Notes: generated by a model not told the origin, from the letters alone. 14,618 nucleotides of DNA from an uncultured Ruminococcus sp. (GCA_947177345.1 CAMWUB010000011.1:1-14618); one strand, 5' to 3'; positions 1-7,530 are shown, counted from the first letter of the stretch. Made by a program: numbers and translations.

Positions 1-3
1 TAT

Positions 4-414
4 TTATTTGTTGTCTGATGTGGTATTTTCTGCTATTGAAATGGCATTATTAAGCCTTTCTATAGCACTGTTATTAAGTTTCGTGGAAAGCCTTACACGG
101 TCGAGTTCCGCCTTAAGTGATTTGAGTTCAACGGCGATATTTTTCATAGCGTTTGAGTGTTCAGCCTGTATTTTTTCAATTGATTCAATCTGCTTGTCGG
201 CGAGATGACGTACTGTTTCGGTAAGTTGTACATTCTGGTCTTCAAGAAAACATACTCTTTTTAAAAGTTCGTTTATATTGGTGGCAAGTAAAATATTTGC
301 ATTATTCTGTTTTTCACCGAAATCCATTAACCGTGATGCTGTCTGGAAAGTTGATATTTTTTCTTCACTGTCGAAAGTGTTCATGTTCGCATTTGTTAGC
401 GTTATATCTGACAT
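4..414 (-). CDS. Coiled-coil protein of unknown function, last visible gene of the glycan operon
   Basis: I do not recognise this 136-residue protein. Residues 1-40 are polar and probably flexible. From about residue 44 to 130 hydrophobic residues recur at heptad-like spacing (for example in INELLKRVCFLEDQ at 47-60 and VELKSLKAELDRVRL at 95-109), which predicts a long alpha-helical coiled coil. There is no signal peptide or membrane segment, so it should be cytoplasmic. The start is supported by an AAAGGATGA ribosome site at 424-432 that contains the stop codon of the upstream reductase gene; the spacing to the ATG is 9 bases. This coupling places it in the polysaccharide operon. A scaffold, oligomerisation or chain-length role would be possible by analogy with coiled-coil proteins in other polysaccharide systems, but nothing in the sequence demonstrates it. 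The TAA stop lies at 4-6, so the gene is complete. Confidence 0.8.
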   Translation of the reverse strand: MSDITLTNANMNTFDSEEKISTFQTASRLMDFGEKQNNANILLATNINELLKRVCFLEDQNVQLTETVRHLADKQIESIEKIQAEHSNAMKNIAVELKSLKAELDRVRLSTKLNNSAIERLNNAISIAENTTSDNK

Positions 415-423
415 TTAAATAAA

Positions 424-1359
424 TCATCCTTTCTTTTTTAAATTTTCACGCCAGTAGTCGAGAGTAGCGGAAATAGTTTCTTCAACGGACATTTCAGCTT
501 TCCAGCCGGTATCAATGAAAATTTCCGATATATCGGGTTCAATTACCGGAATATCCGAAGCCCTGAGCCGTTGAGGGTCAAGCCGGTGAGTTATCGGCAC
601 TTCTGAAAGTCCTATGGCGGTATTCAGAATATATTCTATACTTACAGCCTTTCCTCTGCCGACGTTGTAAGTTTTTCCGGAAATACCCTTTTCACCTAAA
701 AGACGGTAAGCCCTTACAATGTCACGTACATCTGTGAAATCTCTTTTTGCGGAAATATTTCCGGTAAATATTTCCGGTTTACGCAAGCCGTTTTCTATTT
801 CCGCAATTTGCTTACAGAAATCAGAAATTACAAAAGTTTCCGCCTGACCTGCTCCGGAATGATTGAACGCCCTGACAATGATAATATCCTTGCCGTATGC
901 ACGGTGATATATTCTTCCAATCATACCGGCACAAGCCTTTGATACCGCATATATATTAGCCGGATTTATATTTTCAGTTTCTTTTATCGGACAGGCATTT
1001 TCCCTGATAAAGCCGTATTCCTCGCCTGAACCTATTAAAACAAGCCTTACACCGTCCGGAAGTGCTTCCATGACATTTATAGAACCGATTACATTTATTT
1101 TTGTAGTAAGCTGAGGTTTTTTCCACGATACAGCTACAGAACTCTGTGCCGAAAGGTGATATATAATATCCGGCTTAACTTCTTCGATAAGATTTTTAAC
1201 GTCATCTTTCCGGAGAACGTCGAGAACGTGCTGGAAACATTCAGTATTTATTTTTTCTTCCGGTAAGTGTGTAGCATGGACTTCCCAGCCGGATTTTTTG
1301 AGTTCTCGTATCAGATACCCACCGACAAATCCTGAACCACCTATAATTAATGATTTCAT
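424..1359 (-). CDS. rmd: GDP-6-deoxy-D-mannose reductase (GDP-D-rhamnose synthase), extended SDR
   Basis: NAD(P)-dependent extended short-chain dehydrogenase of 311 residues. It is predicted to reduce GDP-4-keto-6-deoxy-D-mannose at C4 to GDP-D-rhamnose. Seen directly: the Rossmann motif GGSGFVGG at 7-14 (GxxGxxG), a Ser-Gly-Glu-Glu stretch at 111-114 in the catalytic Ser/Thr position, and the YxxxK pair Tyr137/Lys141. The segment FNHSGAGQ at 165-172 followed by FVISDFCKQIAEIE at 176-189 matches what I know of the Rmd subfamily rather than GDP-L-fucose synthase (Fcl/WcaG), which has a different N-terminus and epimerase residues. It shares an operon with gmd, which makes its substrate. The start overlaps the upstream glycosyltransferase stop as ATGA, with GAGGTG at 1365-1370 as ribosome site. 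The SDR family is certain and the substrate likely. A related dTDP- or UDP-sugar reductase is the alternative. Confidence 0.82.
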   Translation of the reverse strand: MKSLIIGGSGFVGGYLIRELKKSGWEVHATHLPEEKINTECFQHVLDVLRKDDVKNLIEEVKPDIIYHLSAQSSVAVSWKKPQLTTKINVIGSINVMEALPDGVRLVLIGSGEEYGFIRENACPIKETENINPANIYAVSKACAGMIGRIYHRAYGKDIIIVRAFNHSGAGQAETFVISDFCKQIAEIENGLRKPEIFTGNISAKRDFTDVRDIVRAYRLLGEKGISGKTYNVGRGKAVSIEYILNTAIGLSEVPITHRLDPQRLRASDIPVIEPDISEIFIDTGWKAEMSVEETISATLDYWRENLKKKG

Positions 1360-2495
1360 ATATTCACCTCGTCAGTAATTATTTTATATAAATCCTGAAT
1401 TATATTTTTTTCGTTGAAATATTCAAGTACTCGTTTCTGACCGTTTTTACCTAATCTTTCACGGAGATTTTTATTTTTCCGGAGTATATTTATTGCTTCC
1501 GCAAGCTGTACGGAATTATACGGCTGTACCGTGATACCGGTTTTTTCGTGAATACTCACATACGGTACTCCGGACAGCAGACTTGTATTTATAACCGGTT
1601 TTCCGTAAATCATAGCTTCAAGCTGTACAATGCCGAATGCTTCGCTTCTTTCAACGGACGGTAATACGAATATATCACAATCGGAAAAAGCCTGTTTTAA
1701 CTGTTCTTCCGGCAGAAATCCTAAAAAATGAATACGTTTATTCAGACCGTATTTCCGGACTTTTTCTTTTAACTCACTTTCAAGAATACCTGTACCGGCT
1801 ATGAATAATTCACAGTTGTTTCTGACATTCCGGAACGCATTTATAAGAACGTCAACACCTTTATAATATACAAGTCTTCCGGTAAAAAATACTTTTATAC
1901 TTTCAGGGTTCGTTGCCTTTTCTGTAAGAAACGGTATTTTCTGTATATTCAGATAATTTTCCGGATTTATTCCGTATGGGAGTACATGGCATTTACGGCG
2001 ATATTCCGGCAGAAATTCAGAACCGTCTATATGACCCTCAGTGGCAACAAGAATACAATCCGCACGATTAAGTAAATATTTCATTAAAGGTCTGTAAAGT
2101 TTCAGAAGTTTTTTCTGTTTCACAACGTCGCTGTGCCATGATACTATTACTTTGCCTTTACATTCCGACAATAACAATGCCAAATCCGCAAGCGGAAACG
2201 GTACGTGTATATGGATTATATCGGCTTTTGCGGACATTTTCCGGAAAATTTTCAGAAACGATAACGACACCGGACATGAAAAATAAGTACCGAAACTTCC
2301 GGCACGTGTAAGTCTTACGCTGTTTATATTTTCTGAAAAGGTTTTCCCCATACCGTCCCGACAGACAAGCGTGCGGAGTTCGATATTATCGAATTTGCCG
2401 AGTTCTTCGGAGTATTGTTTCACAAGCGTTTCAATACCGCCGACGTGTGCAAAATACGCCTTGTTTACTTCAAGGACTTTAATTTTTCTGTTCAT
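1356..2495 (-). CDS. GT4-family glycosyltransferase (GT-B fold)
   Basis: Retaining GT4 glycosyltransferase of 379 residues, probably cytoplasmic or membrane-peripheral. The N-terminal half has the acceptor-side pattern NKAYFAHVGGIETLV (11-25), including the glycine pair common in GT4 enzymes, and HIHVPFP at 95-101. The C-terminal half has the donor-binding pattern FTGRLVYYKG (204-213) and the E-x7-E motif with Glu285 and Glu293 in SEAFGIVQLE. Length is normal for the family. The start ATG lies inside the 3' end of the preceding glycosyltransferase gene (17-base overlap), with a GGGAG ribosome site, so translation is probably coupled. Its end overlaps rmd by four bases. Being placed between gmd and rmd suggests a GDP-mannose or GDP-D-rhamnose donor, much as the GT4 enzymes WbpX/Y/Z accompany rmd and gmd in the Pseudomonas A-band locus. 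The exact sugar and linkage cannot be read from sequence. Confidence 0.9.
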   Translation of the reverse strand: MNRKIKVLEVNKAYFAHVGGIETLVKQYSEELGKFDNIELRTLVCRDGMGKTFSENINSVRLTRAGSFGTYFSCPVSLSFLKIFRKMSAKADIIHIHVPFPLADLALLLSECKGKVIVSWHSDVVKQKKLLKLYRPLMKYLLNRADCILVATEGHIDGSEFLPEYRRKCHVLPYGINPENYLNIQKIPFLTEKATNPESIKVFFTGRLVYYKGVDVLINAFRNVRNNCELFIAGTGILESELKEKVRKYGLNKRIHFLGFLPEEQLKQAFSDCDIFVLPSVERSEAFGIVQLEAMIYGKPVINTSLLSGVPYVSIHEKTGITVQPYNSVQLAEAINILRKNKNLRERLGKNGQKRVLEYFNEKNIIQDLYKIITDEVNI

Positions 2496-3636
2496 TTAGA
2501 ATCTCCCTGTAGATTTCATGGAGTTTTTCCGCTGATTTTTCCCACGTGAAATTTTTAGCACGTTCAATACCTTTATGACCTAAATTTTCCCTTAAATCCG
2601 GATTTTTATAAAGCCTGTAAAGACCCTTTGCAATGCTTTTTACGGAATATGCATCGCACGTCACGGCACAATCTCCGGTTACTTCCGGAAGTGACGCCTC
2701 ACCGGACGTGAGAACAGGTACACCACAAGCCATAGCTTCTAACGGTGGCATTCCGAAACCCTCGTACAATGACGGAAACACAAAAGCCATAGCTCCGGAA
2801 ATCAGCGGTGGCATATCTTCTGCCGGGACGTATTCCGTAAAAATCACGAGTTTTTCAAGGGAAAGTTTTTTAATAATCCTGTAAATATCGTCGCATAACC
2901 AGCCTTTCGCACCGGCAAGAACGAGTTTCGGCGGATTTTGTACGTGGCGTGTGAAAATTTTATAGGCTCTTATAAGACGAGTTAAATTTTTACGTGGTTC
3001 TATAGTTCCTACATACAGAAAGTATTCACCGTCTATTTCAAGCGATTTACGCACTTTTTTTATAATATCAGGATTTTTACACGGTCTGAATTTTTTGCAG
3101 TCGACACCACACGGTACTACACGTATTTTTGACGAGTATTCCGGAAAATATTTAATAATTTCCGTTCTTGAAAATTCAGAATCCGTGATTATTATATCCG
3201 CTCTTTTCATGGATTTTTTAAGACCTGTTTCAAGCATAAAACGAGTACGTCCCCTTACGGTATCGGGAAATGCCTTGTATACCATATCGTGTACGGTGAC
3301 GACTTTTTTTCCGTGTACGAACGGCGGTACTATATAGTTGAAAAAATGCGTAATATCGGATTTTTTTCCGAAAAACAGCGAATACGGAGCAGGTATAAAT
3401 ACAGAAACTCCCCTGTACAGATACCCTGAAAATCCGGAATAGTTGAGTTTTATATTGTTTCCGGCGAAAGTACGTGCTTTTTCGATACGTGATTTTTTAC
3501 CGCTTGTAAAGAAAGTATATTCGTAATTATCTTCCGGAAAAAGTTTCGCTAAAGCCTGAGTCTGTCCGATTTCACACCAGCCTATGCCGGTTATCTTGTC
3601 GGCGATTATCGGGACGGCATCAAAAGAAATATTCAA
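2479..3636 (-). CDS. GT4-family glycosyltransferase, TTG start
   Basis: Second GT4 enzyme, 385 residues. The N-terminus ISFDAVPIIADKITGIGW includes the TGIG signature near residue 16. VVTVHDMVY lies at 112-120, the donor-site segment YVGTIEPRKNL at 208-218, and the E-x7-E pair is Glu292/Glu300 in YEGFGMPPLE. The overall pattern resembles mannosyl- and rhamnosyl-transferases of the WbpY/MtfB type, so a mannose or D-rhamnose donor is plausible but unproven. The initiation codon reads TTG on the coding strand (bases 3634-3636). I accept it because a very strong GGAGGTGA site at 3643-3650 sits 6 bases upstream and the first beta strand starts immediately. That ribosome site contains the TGA stop of the upstream membrane-protein gene, which suggests stop-start coupling. 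The 3' end overlaps the next glycosyltransferase by 17 bases. Confidence 0.9.
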   Translation of the reverse strand: MNISFDAVPIIADKITGIGWCEIGQTQALAKLFPEDNYEYTFFTSGKKSRIEKARTFAGNNIKLNYSGFSGYLYRGVSVFIPAPYSLFFGKKSDITHFFNYIVPPFVHGKKVVTVHDMVYKAFPDTVRGRTRFMLETGLKKSMKRADIIITDSEFSRTEIIKYFPEYSSKIRVVPCGVDCKKFRPCKNPDIIKKVRKSLEIDGEYFLYVGTIEPRKNLTRLIRAYKIFTRHVQNPPKLVLAGAKGWLCDDIYRIIKKLSLEKLVIFTEYVPAEDMPPLISGAMAFVFPSLYEGFGMPPLEAMACGVPVLTSGEASLPEVTGDCAVTCDAYSVKSIAKGLYRLYKNPDLRENLGHKGIERAKNFTWEKSAEKLHEIYREILNEQKN

Positions 3637-3642
3637 ATAAAA

Positions 3643-3984
3643 TCACCTCCATGTGAAAGCAAATATAATACAGGCAAGCAATCCCCCCGATATTAAGACG
3701 GAAATTATACGGTTGTGTATCATATCACGGCATTCTTTATAAAATTCCCGACTGTTGTTTATATTCTTAAGAATACCTATTTTTTTCAGATGCCGGAAAA
3801 TTTTAATAAATATCACAGTGTGTCTGACGTTATGGATAAAAGGAACTGCAAAAAGTGATATAAACGCTATTTTAAAAGGTATGTCCGAGCCGTCAGGAAT
3901 CAGGGAATAAAGAAACGTTATGGCAGTTATTATATTGAGAATTATGTTCTGTTTATCTTTTAAGAATTTTAAAACTTTCCTCAT
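3643..3984 (-). CDS. Small membrane protein of unknown function in the glycan operon
   Basis: I do not recognise this 113-residue protein. Three hydrophobic stretches are visible: about 14-30 (IILNIITAITFLYSLIP), about 36-60 and about 92-110 (RIISVLISGGLLACIIFAF). They are separated by a basic, amphipathic middle part (about 61-92) with many Lys and Arg. The very basic N-terminus (MRKVLKFLKDKQ) fits an inside-in first loop. It is far too small for a Wzx flippase or Wzy polymerase. The start overlaps the gmd stop as ATGA (3981-3984), and its own stop lies inside the ribosome site of the next gene, so it is clearly co-translated with sugar-nucleotide and transferase genes. A membrane partner for a glycosyltransferase or for lipid-linked sugar handling is a guess from context only. 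Confidence 0.75.
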   Translation of the reverse strand: MRKVLKFLKDKQNIILNIITAITFLYSLIPDGSDIPFKIAFISLFAVPFIHNVRHTVIFIKIFRHLKKIGILKNINNSREFYKECRDMIHNRIISVLISGGLLACIIFAFTWR

Positions 3985-5000
3985 TGTCTGCCGGATTTTA
4001 TCAAATCCAAATCGTTTTTAACCATTCTTTCCACGAGTTCAGGGAAAGATATTTCACGTTTCCAACCGAGAACGCTTTCAGCTTTTGCCGGATTTCCGAG
4101 GAGTACGTCAACTTCTGCGGGACGGAAAAATTTCTTATTTACTTTAACGACTGTTATTCCGGTTTTTTTGTCAATACCGGTTTCGTCGATACCGTGACCA
4201 TGCCATTCTATGTCAATACCGGCGTATCTGAATGCAAGTTCCGCAAATTCACGGACTGTACGTGTTTCATTGGTAGCGATTACAAAATCGTCAGGTTTGT
4301 CCTGTTGTAACATCAGCCACATTGCACGCACGTAATCTTTTGAATGTCCCCAGTCACGCTTAGAATCGAGATTACCTAATTCAACGCAATCTTTAAGACC
4401 GAGACTTATTTCCACAGCGGATTTGGTTATTTTTCTTGTGACAAATTCAATACCACGTCTTTCGCTCTCGTGATTGAAAAGTATTCCGGAGCAGGCATAA
4501 AGTCCGTAACTTTCACGGTAATTTTTTGTAATCCAGTGACCGTATAACTTTGCCACACCATACGGACTTCTCGGATAAAACGGAGTATTTTCAGTCTGTG
4601 GCATTTCCTGAACCAGTCCGAACATCTCAGAAGTAGATGCCTGATAGAATCTTGCGGAGGGCTTTACAATGCGGATAGCCTCTAACATATTCGTAACGCC
4701 GAGGGCATCTATTTCAGCGGTACTTAGCGGAGTATCCCAGCTTGTCGCAACAAACGACTGTGCAGCGAGATTATAGACCTCGTCAGCCTGTGAAATCTTC
4801 ATAGCGGAAATCAGTGAAACAGGGTCAGTCATGTCGGCGTAAATCAGATTTACCTTGTCTCTGAGATGTCCGATATTTCCGTAATCTACTGTTGCTTTAC
4901 GTCTCCATATACCATAGACGTTATAACCCTTTTCTAACAGGAGTTCAGCTAAATATGAACCGTCCTGACCTGTTATACCTGTGATGAGTGCGTTTTTCAT
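3981..5000 (-). CDS. gmd: GDP-mannose 4,6-dehydratase
   Basis: Converts GDP-D-mannose to GDP-4-keto-6-deoxy-D-mannose using bound NADP. The protein is 339 residues. Visible are the Rossmann loop GITGQDGSY (8-16), the catalytic TSE triplet Thr123-Ser124-Glu125, and the YxxxK pair Tyr147/Lys151. The GMD-specific block FNHESERRG lies at 175-183; most homologues I know have NHESPRRG, so a Glu replaces the usual Pro. FFRPAEVDVLLGNPAKA near the C-terminus is also typical. I place the start at 5000, not at an in-frame ATG 102 bases further upstream. The Rossmann strand begins directly here, AAGGAG at 5009-5014 lies 8 bases before the ATG, and the longer form would run far into manC. The ribosome site overlaps the manC stop. 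The end overlaps the small membrane-protein gene as ATGA. The product feeds the Rmd reductase of the same operon. Confidence 0.96.
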   Translation of the reverse strand: MKNALITGITGQDGSYLAELLLEKGYNVYGIWRRKATVDYGNIGHLRDKVNLIYADMTDPVSLISAMKISQADEVYNLAAQSFVATSWDTPLSTAEIDALGVTNMLEAIRIVKPSARFYQASTSEMFGLVQEMPQTENTPFYPRSPYGVAKLYGHWITKNYRESYGLYACSGILFNHESERRGIEFVTRKITKSAVEISLGLKDCVELGNLDSKRDWGHSKDYVRAMWLMLQQDKPDDFVIATNETRTVREFAELAFRYAGIDIEWHGHGIDETGIDKKTGITVVKVNKKFFRPAEVDVLLGNPAKAESVLGWKREISFPELVERMVKNDLDLIKSGRQ

Positions 5001-5013
5001 GATAAAATCTCCT

Positions 5014-6078
5014 TTAAATAAATTCTGTACGGTTGTTTTCCTTGAGTTTCGAGATGATTTTTTTAATATCCTGTGTACTGTTCTTTGAACATACAAGTAC
5101 AACGTCGTCAGTATCGACTATAACGGTATCTTCCACACCTACCGCTGTCACAAGACGTTTTCCGCCATATATGGTAGTTCTTTTGCAGTTTTCGGCGATA
5201 ACATCGCCTTTTATGAAGTTCCTGTTATCGTCTGTTTCGTTTATGCGTTCCACGGCGAGCCAGCTTCCTACGTCGTCCCAGCCGAAACTACCAGGGATAG
5301 TGAAAATATTTTCAGCTTTTTCCATGATACCGAAGTCTATTGATTCCGACGGAAATTTATTATATTCAGTTTCAAGGACGTTTTCAAAACCGGAAGTTCC
5401 GTAAGCCTCTGCTATTTTTTCAGTACCGGAAAAAATTTCCGGCATAAATTTTTTAAAGCAATCCATTATAGACGATACTTTCCAAACAAACATACCGCTG
5501 TTCCATAGATATTTTCCGGACGAAAGATATTTTTTAGCTGTCCGGAGGTCAGGTTTTTCGACGAATTTTTCCACTTTATAGGCGTTACCGTCCTCATCGC
5601 TGAAGTTTATATATCCGTAACCTGTTTCGGCATACGTCGGAGTTATTCCGATTGTGAGCAGGTTATCGCCCTCTGTAGCCTTGACTATTGCATTACACAA
5701 AGTACGTGTGAATATATTTTCGTATTTTATGAGGTGGTCAGATGGTAACACAAGCATAACAGCATTACCATATTTTTTCTGAATCACCGCACCCGCAAAC
5801 GCTATACACGGAGCTGTATTCCGTCCGCAAGGTTCAGAAAGAATGTTTTCCGGTGGAATTTCCGGTAACTGTTCTCTTACGAGGTTTTTATATGCGGAAT
5901 TTGTCACTATAAAGATGTCTTCCGCCTGTACTATCGGACTTATCCGGCGGACTGTTTTCTGTATCATGGTTTCACCATCGCCAGTGAGTGACAGAAACTG
6001 TTTAGGGTGATTTTCTCGACTTTCAGGCCAGAAACGTTCACCTTTACCACCTGCCATTATGACCGCTGTAATTTTCAT
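5014..6078 (-). CDS. manC: Mannose-1-phosphate guanylyltransferase (single-domain form)
   Basis: Makes GDP-mannose from mannose-1-phosphate and GTP. It has 354 residues. The nucleotidyltransferase signature AGGKGERFWPESR lies at 9-21, followed by HPKQFL at 24-29. EPCGRNTAP is at 82-90 and LPSDHLI at 111-117. FVEKPD, YLWNSGMFVWK and SIDFGIMEKA follow in the order typical of the family, with FGWDDVGSW after them. The length shows that the C-terminal phosphomannose isomerase domain of bifunctional ManC/AlgA proteins (about 480 residues) is absent, so mannose-6-phosphate must be supplied elsewhere. The ATG at 6078 follows an AGGAG ribosome site. The gene sits 49 bases after the sugar transferase and 13 bases before gmd, whose substrate it provides. 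Confidence 0.95.
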   Translation of the reverse strand: MKITAVIMAGGKGERFWPESRENHPKQFLSLTGDGETMIQKTVRRISPIVQAEDIFIVTNSAYKNLVREQLPEIPPENILSEPCGRNTAPCIAFAGAVIQKKYGNAVMLVLPSDHLIKYENIFTRTLCNAIVKATEGDNLLTIGITPTYAETGYGYINFSDEDGNAYKVEKFVEKPDLRTAKKYLSSGKYLWNSGMFVWKVSSIMDCFKKFMPEIFSGTEKIAEAYGTSGFENVLETEYNKFPSESIDFGIMEKAENIFTIPGSFGWDDVGSWLAVERINETDDNRNFIKGDVIAENCKRTTIYGGKRLVTAVGVEDTVIVDTDDVVLVCSKNSTQDIKKIISKLKENNRTEFI

Positions 6079-6127
6079 ATTGATTTCTCCTTTTTTTGTT
6101 GTACGTTATTATATATATAATAGTATA
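6079..6127. other. Short spacer with AT-only palindrome between sugar transferase and manC genes
   Basis: This 49-base gap is the longest spacer in the operon. It holds the manC ribosome site (AGGAG on the minus strand) and a perfect 16-base palindrome made only of A and T at 6107-6122. On the minus strand it contains TATAAT-like strings, so a weak internal promoter for manC is conceivable, but I see no convincing -35 element. It may simply be an AT-rich spacer. Confidence 0.45.
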
Positions 6128-7492
6128 TTATAAGTCTTTTTTATCTTCCGGAAAGACGTTCTGTATATCTGCGTTGTTTTTTGCCGGAAAGAACATAGTT
6201 TTTATAGTCATAAGAATTATCTGTAAATCCATTCGGAAAGAATAGTTTTCAATATACATCAAATCCATTTTGAGTTTGTCCGCCGGTGAGGTATCATATA
6301 CGCCCGTCACCTGTGCGTAACCTGTGAGACCGGCTTTTACTTTCAGGCGGAAAATAAATTCAGGCATATCTTTTTTATAGAGTTCCGTTAATTCCGGACG
6401 TTCCGGACGTGGACCGACTACTGACATATCACCAATAAGTATATTGAAAAGTTGCGGAAATTCGTCAATACGGAATTTACGTAATATTTTCCCGACTGGT
6501 GTTATACGGTCATCGTTTTCGGAAGCAAGTTTTATACCGTTTTTTTCAGCGTCTGCAATCATGCTCCGGAATTTATATACATAAAATGCCTTGCCGTCCT
6601 GTGTAAGCCTTTTCTGTTTATACAAAATGCTACCACCGTCACAGAGTTTCACGGCAATTCCGGAAGCTATCATTACCGGTGAAAGTATTATAATTGCAAA
6701 CAACGAAAAAATTATATCAAACAGACGTTTTAAAATCTGCTGTTCAGCGGTCAGACCGTAATTCCGGCAAAGGAGCAGGGGTGTATCAAAAAGTCTTATA
6801 TCTTCACTGCCTCTTATTATAATATCTGAAATTTCCGGTACTATATACGCTCTTATTGATTTTTCAAAGCAGAATCTTATATATTTATTACGTTGTACTT
6901 CTGGAATATCGCATATAATTACGCCCTCATATTTCAGAATGAGTTTCCGGATTATTTCGGGTGGTTCAGATGCACTTACTGATTCGCAAATCATGTACTT
7001 GTCAATACGCCGGCTCATCTTCATTACAAGTGAACCGGCTTTCCGGCTACCATAAATCAGTATTAGTTTCCGTGGCGGATACATCAGAAAATATAACTTT
7101 CCACTTAAGACAGTCCATATAGCAATTACTCCGAAATCCGTGAATGTCAGATACAGCACAGGCAGAAACGCCATGAAGTCACGACCTATAAGGCTTATCA
7201 TGAAATATGCTATTGTATTTACGCATACCATTGAGATTATCTGTGAATATAACATATCTGTTTTTTTAAGATAACCTAATTTAAATCCGCCGTATGCCTT
7301 GAAAAATAATGCTGTCAGTATACAGTATATGAATATAAGTACCCAGTTTCCACGCCTGTAGAACGGAAGTACTATAGTTTCGCTGTAATATTCATACCAT
7401 GTCATTCCGAAAAGCCCTGTCAGTATGCATAACAGAAAAACTGCTGATATGAATGAAATAAATCTTTTATACCGGTCTTTTTTGTTAGTCAT
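6128..7492 (-). CDS. Polyprenyl-phosphate sugar-1-phosphate transferase (WbaP/CpsE type), operon's first gene
   Basis: Polytopic initiating transferase that loads the first sugar-1-phosphate onto undecaprenyl phosphate at the inner face of the membrane. It has 454 residues. Four N-terminal hydrophobic segments (about 11-31, 49-67, 82-103, 108-137) are followed by a soluble nucleotide-fold-like domain (about 142-235). A membrane re-entrant helix (about 258-283, with Ser271-Pro272 as helix breaker) leads into the catalytic domain. Catalytic-domain motifs are KFRSM at 307-311, the RIDE motif with Asp343-Glu344, SVVGPRPERPE at 357-367, and KAGLTGYAQVTG at 386-397. This is a full-length WbaP/CpsE-like architecture, not the short PglC form. 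The first sugar is not predictable. The only upstream start is this ATG, because an in-frame stop lies two codons before it. The Shine-Dalgarno lies unusually far away, across a hairpin (listed separately). Confidence 0.93.
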   Translation of the reverse strand: MTNKKDRYKRFISFISAVFLLCILTGLFGMTWYEYYSETIVLPFYRRGNWVLIFIYCILTALFFKAYGGFKLGYLKKTDMLYSQIISMVCVNTIAYFMISLIGRDFMAFLPVLYLTFTDFGVIAIWTVLSGKLYFLMYPPRKLILIYGSRKAGSLVMKMSRRIDKYMICESVSASEPPEIIRKLILKYEGVIICDIPEVQRNKYIRFCFEKSIRAYIVPEISDIIIRGSEDIRLFDTPLLLCRNYGLTAEQQILKRLFDIIFSLFAIIILSPVMIASGIAVKLCDGGSILYKQKRLTQDGKAFYVYKFRSMIADAEKNGIKLASENDDRITPVGKILRKFRIDEFPQLFNILIGDMSVVGPRPERPELTELYKKDMPEFIFRLKVKAGLTGYAQVTGVYDTSPADKLKMDLMYIENYSFRMDLQIILMTIKTMFFPAKNNADIQNVFPEDKKDL

Positions 7493-7501
7493 GAGTTATA
7501 C

Positions 7502-7530
7502 ACCGGTTTTCAGACAGCCGGTATCTCCTT
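7502..7530 (-). promoter_or_regulatory. Distant Shine-Dalgarno with intervening hairpin before the operon's first start codon
   Basis: On the minus strand a good Shine-Dalgarno, AAGGAG (CTCCTT at 7525-7530), lies 32 bases before the ATG at 7490-7492, much too far for normal initiation. Between them ACCGG (7518-7522) can pair with CCGGU (7502-7506), closing an 11-base loop. If this 21-base element folds, the effective spacing drops to about 11 bases (2 before plus 9 after the stem). No other Shine-Dalgarno is visible close to the ATG. Confidence 0.5.

Noticed and set aside
424..1359. GDP-L-fucose synthase (fcl/wcaG) as the partner of Gmd
   Set aside because: The FNHSGAGQ block and the following PDF/SDF-KQIAEIE-like segment fit the Rmd reductase subfamily better, and the fucose synthase N-terminal pattern is absent.
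3984..4310. Plus-strand open frame of 108 codons inside gmd
   Set aside because: Antisense shadow of gmd, with no supporting signals.
4998..5102. An N-terminally extended start for the gmd gene at 5102
   Set aside because: The extra 34 residues would overlap the manC coding region by about 90 bases and have no ribosome site. The start at 5000 has a good one and begins directly with the Rossmann strand.
5033..5404. Plus-strand open frame of 123 codons inside manC
   Set aside because: Antisense shadow of manC, which is firmly identified by its motifs. It has no ribosome site.
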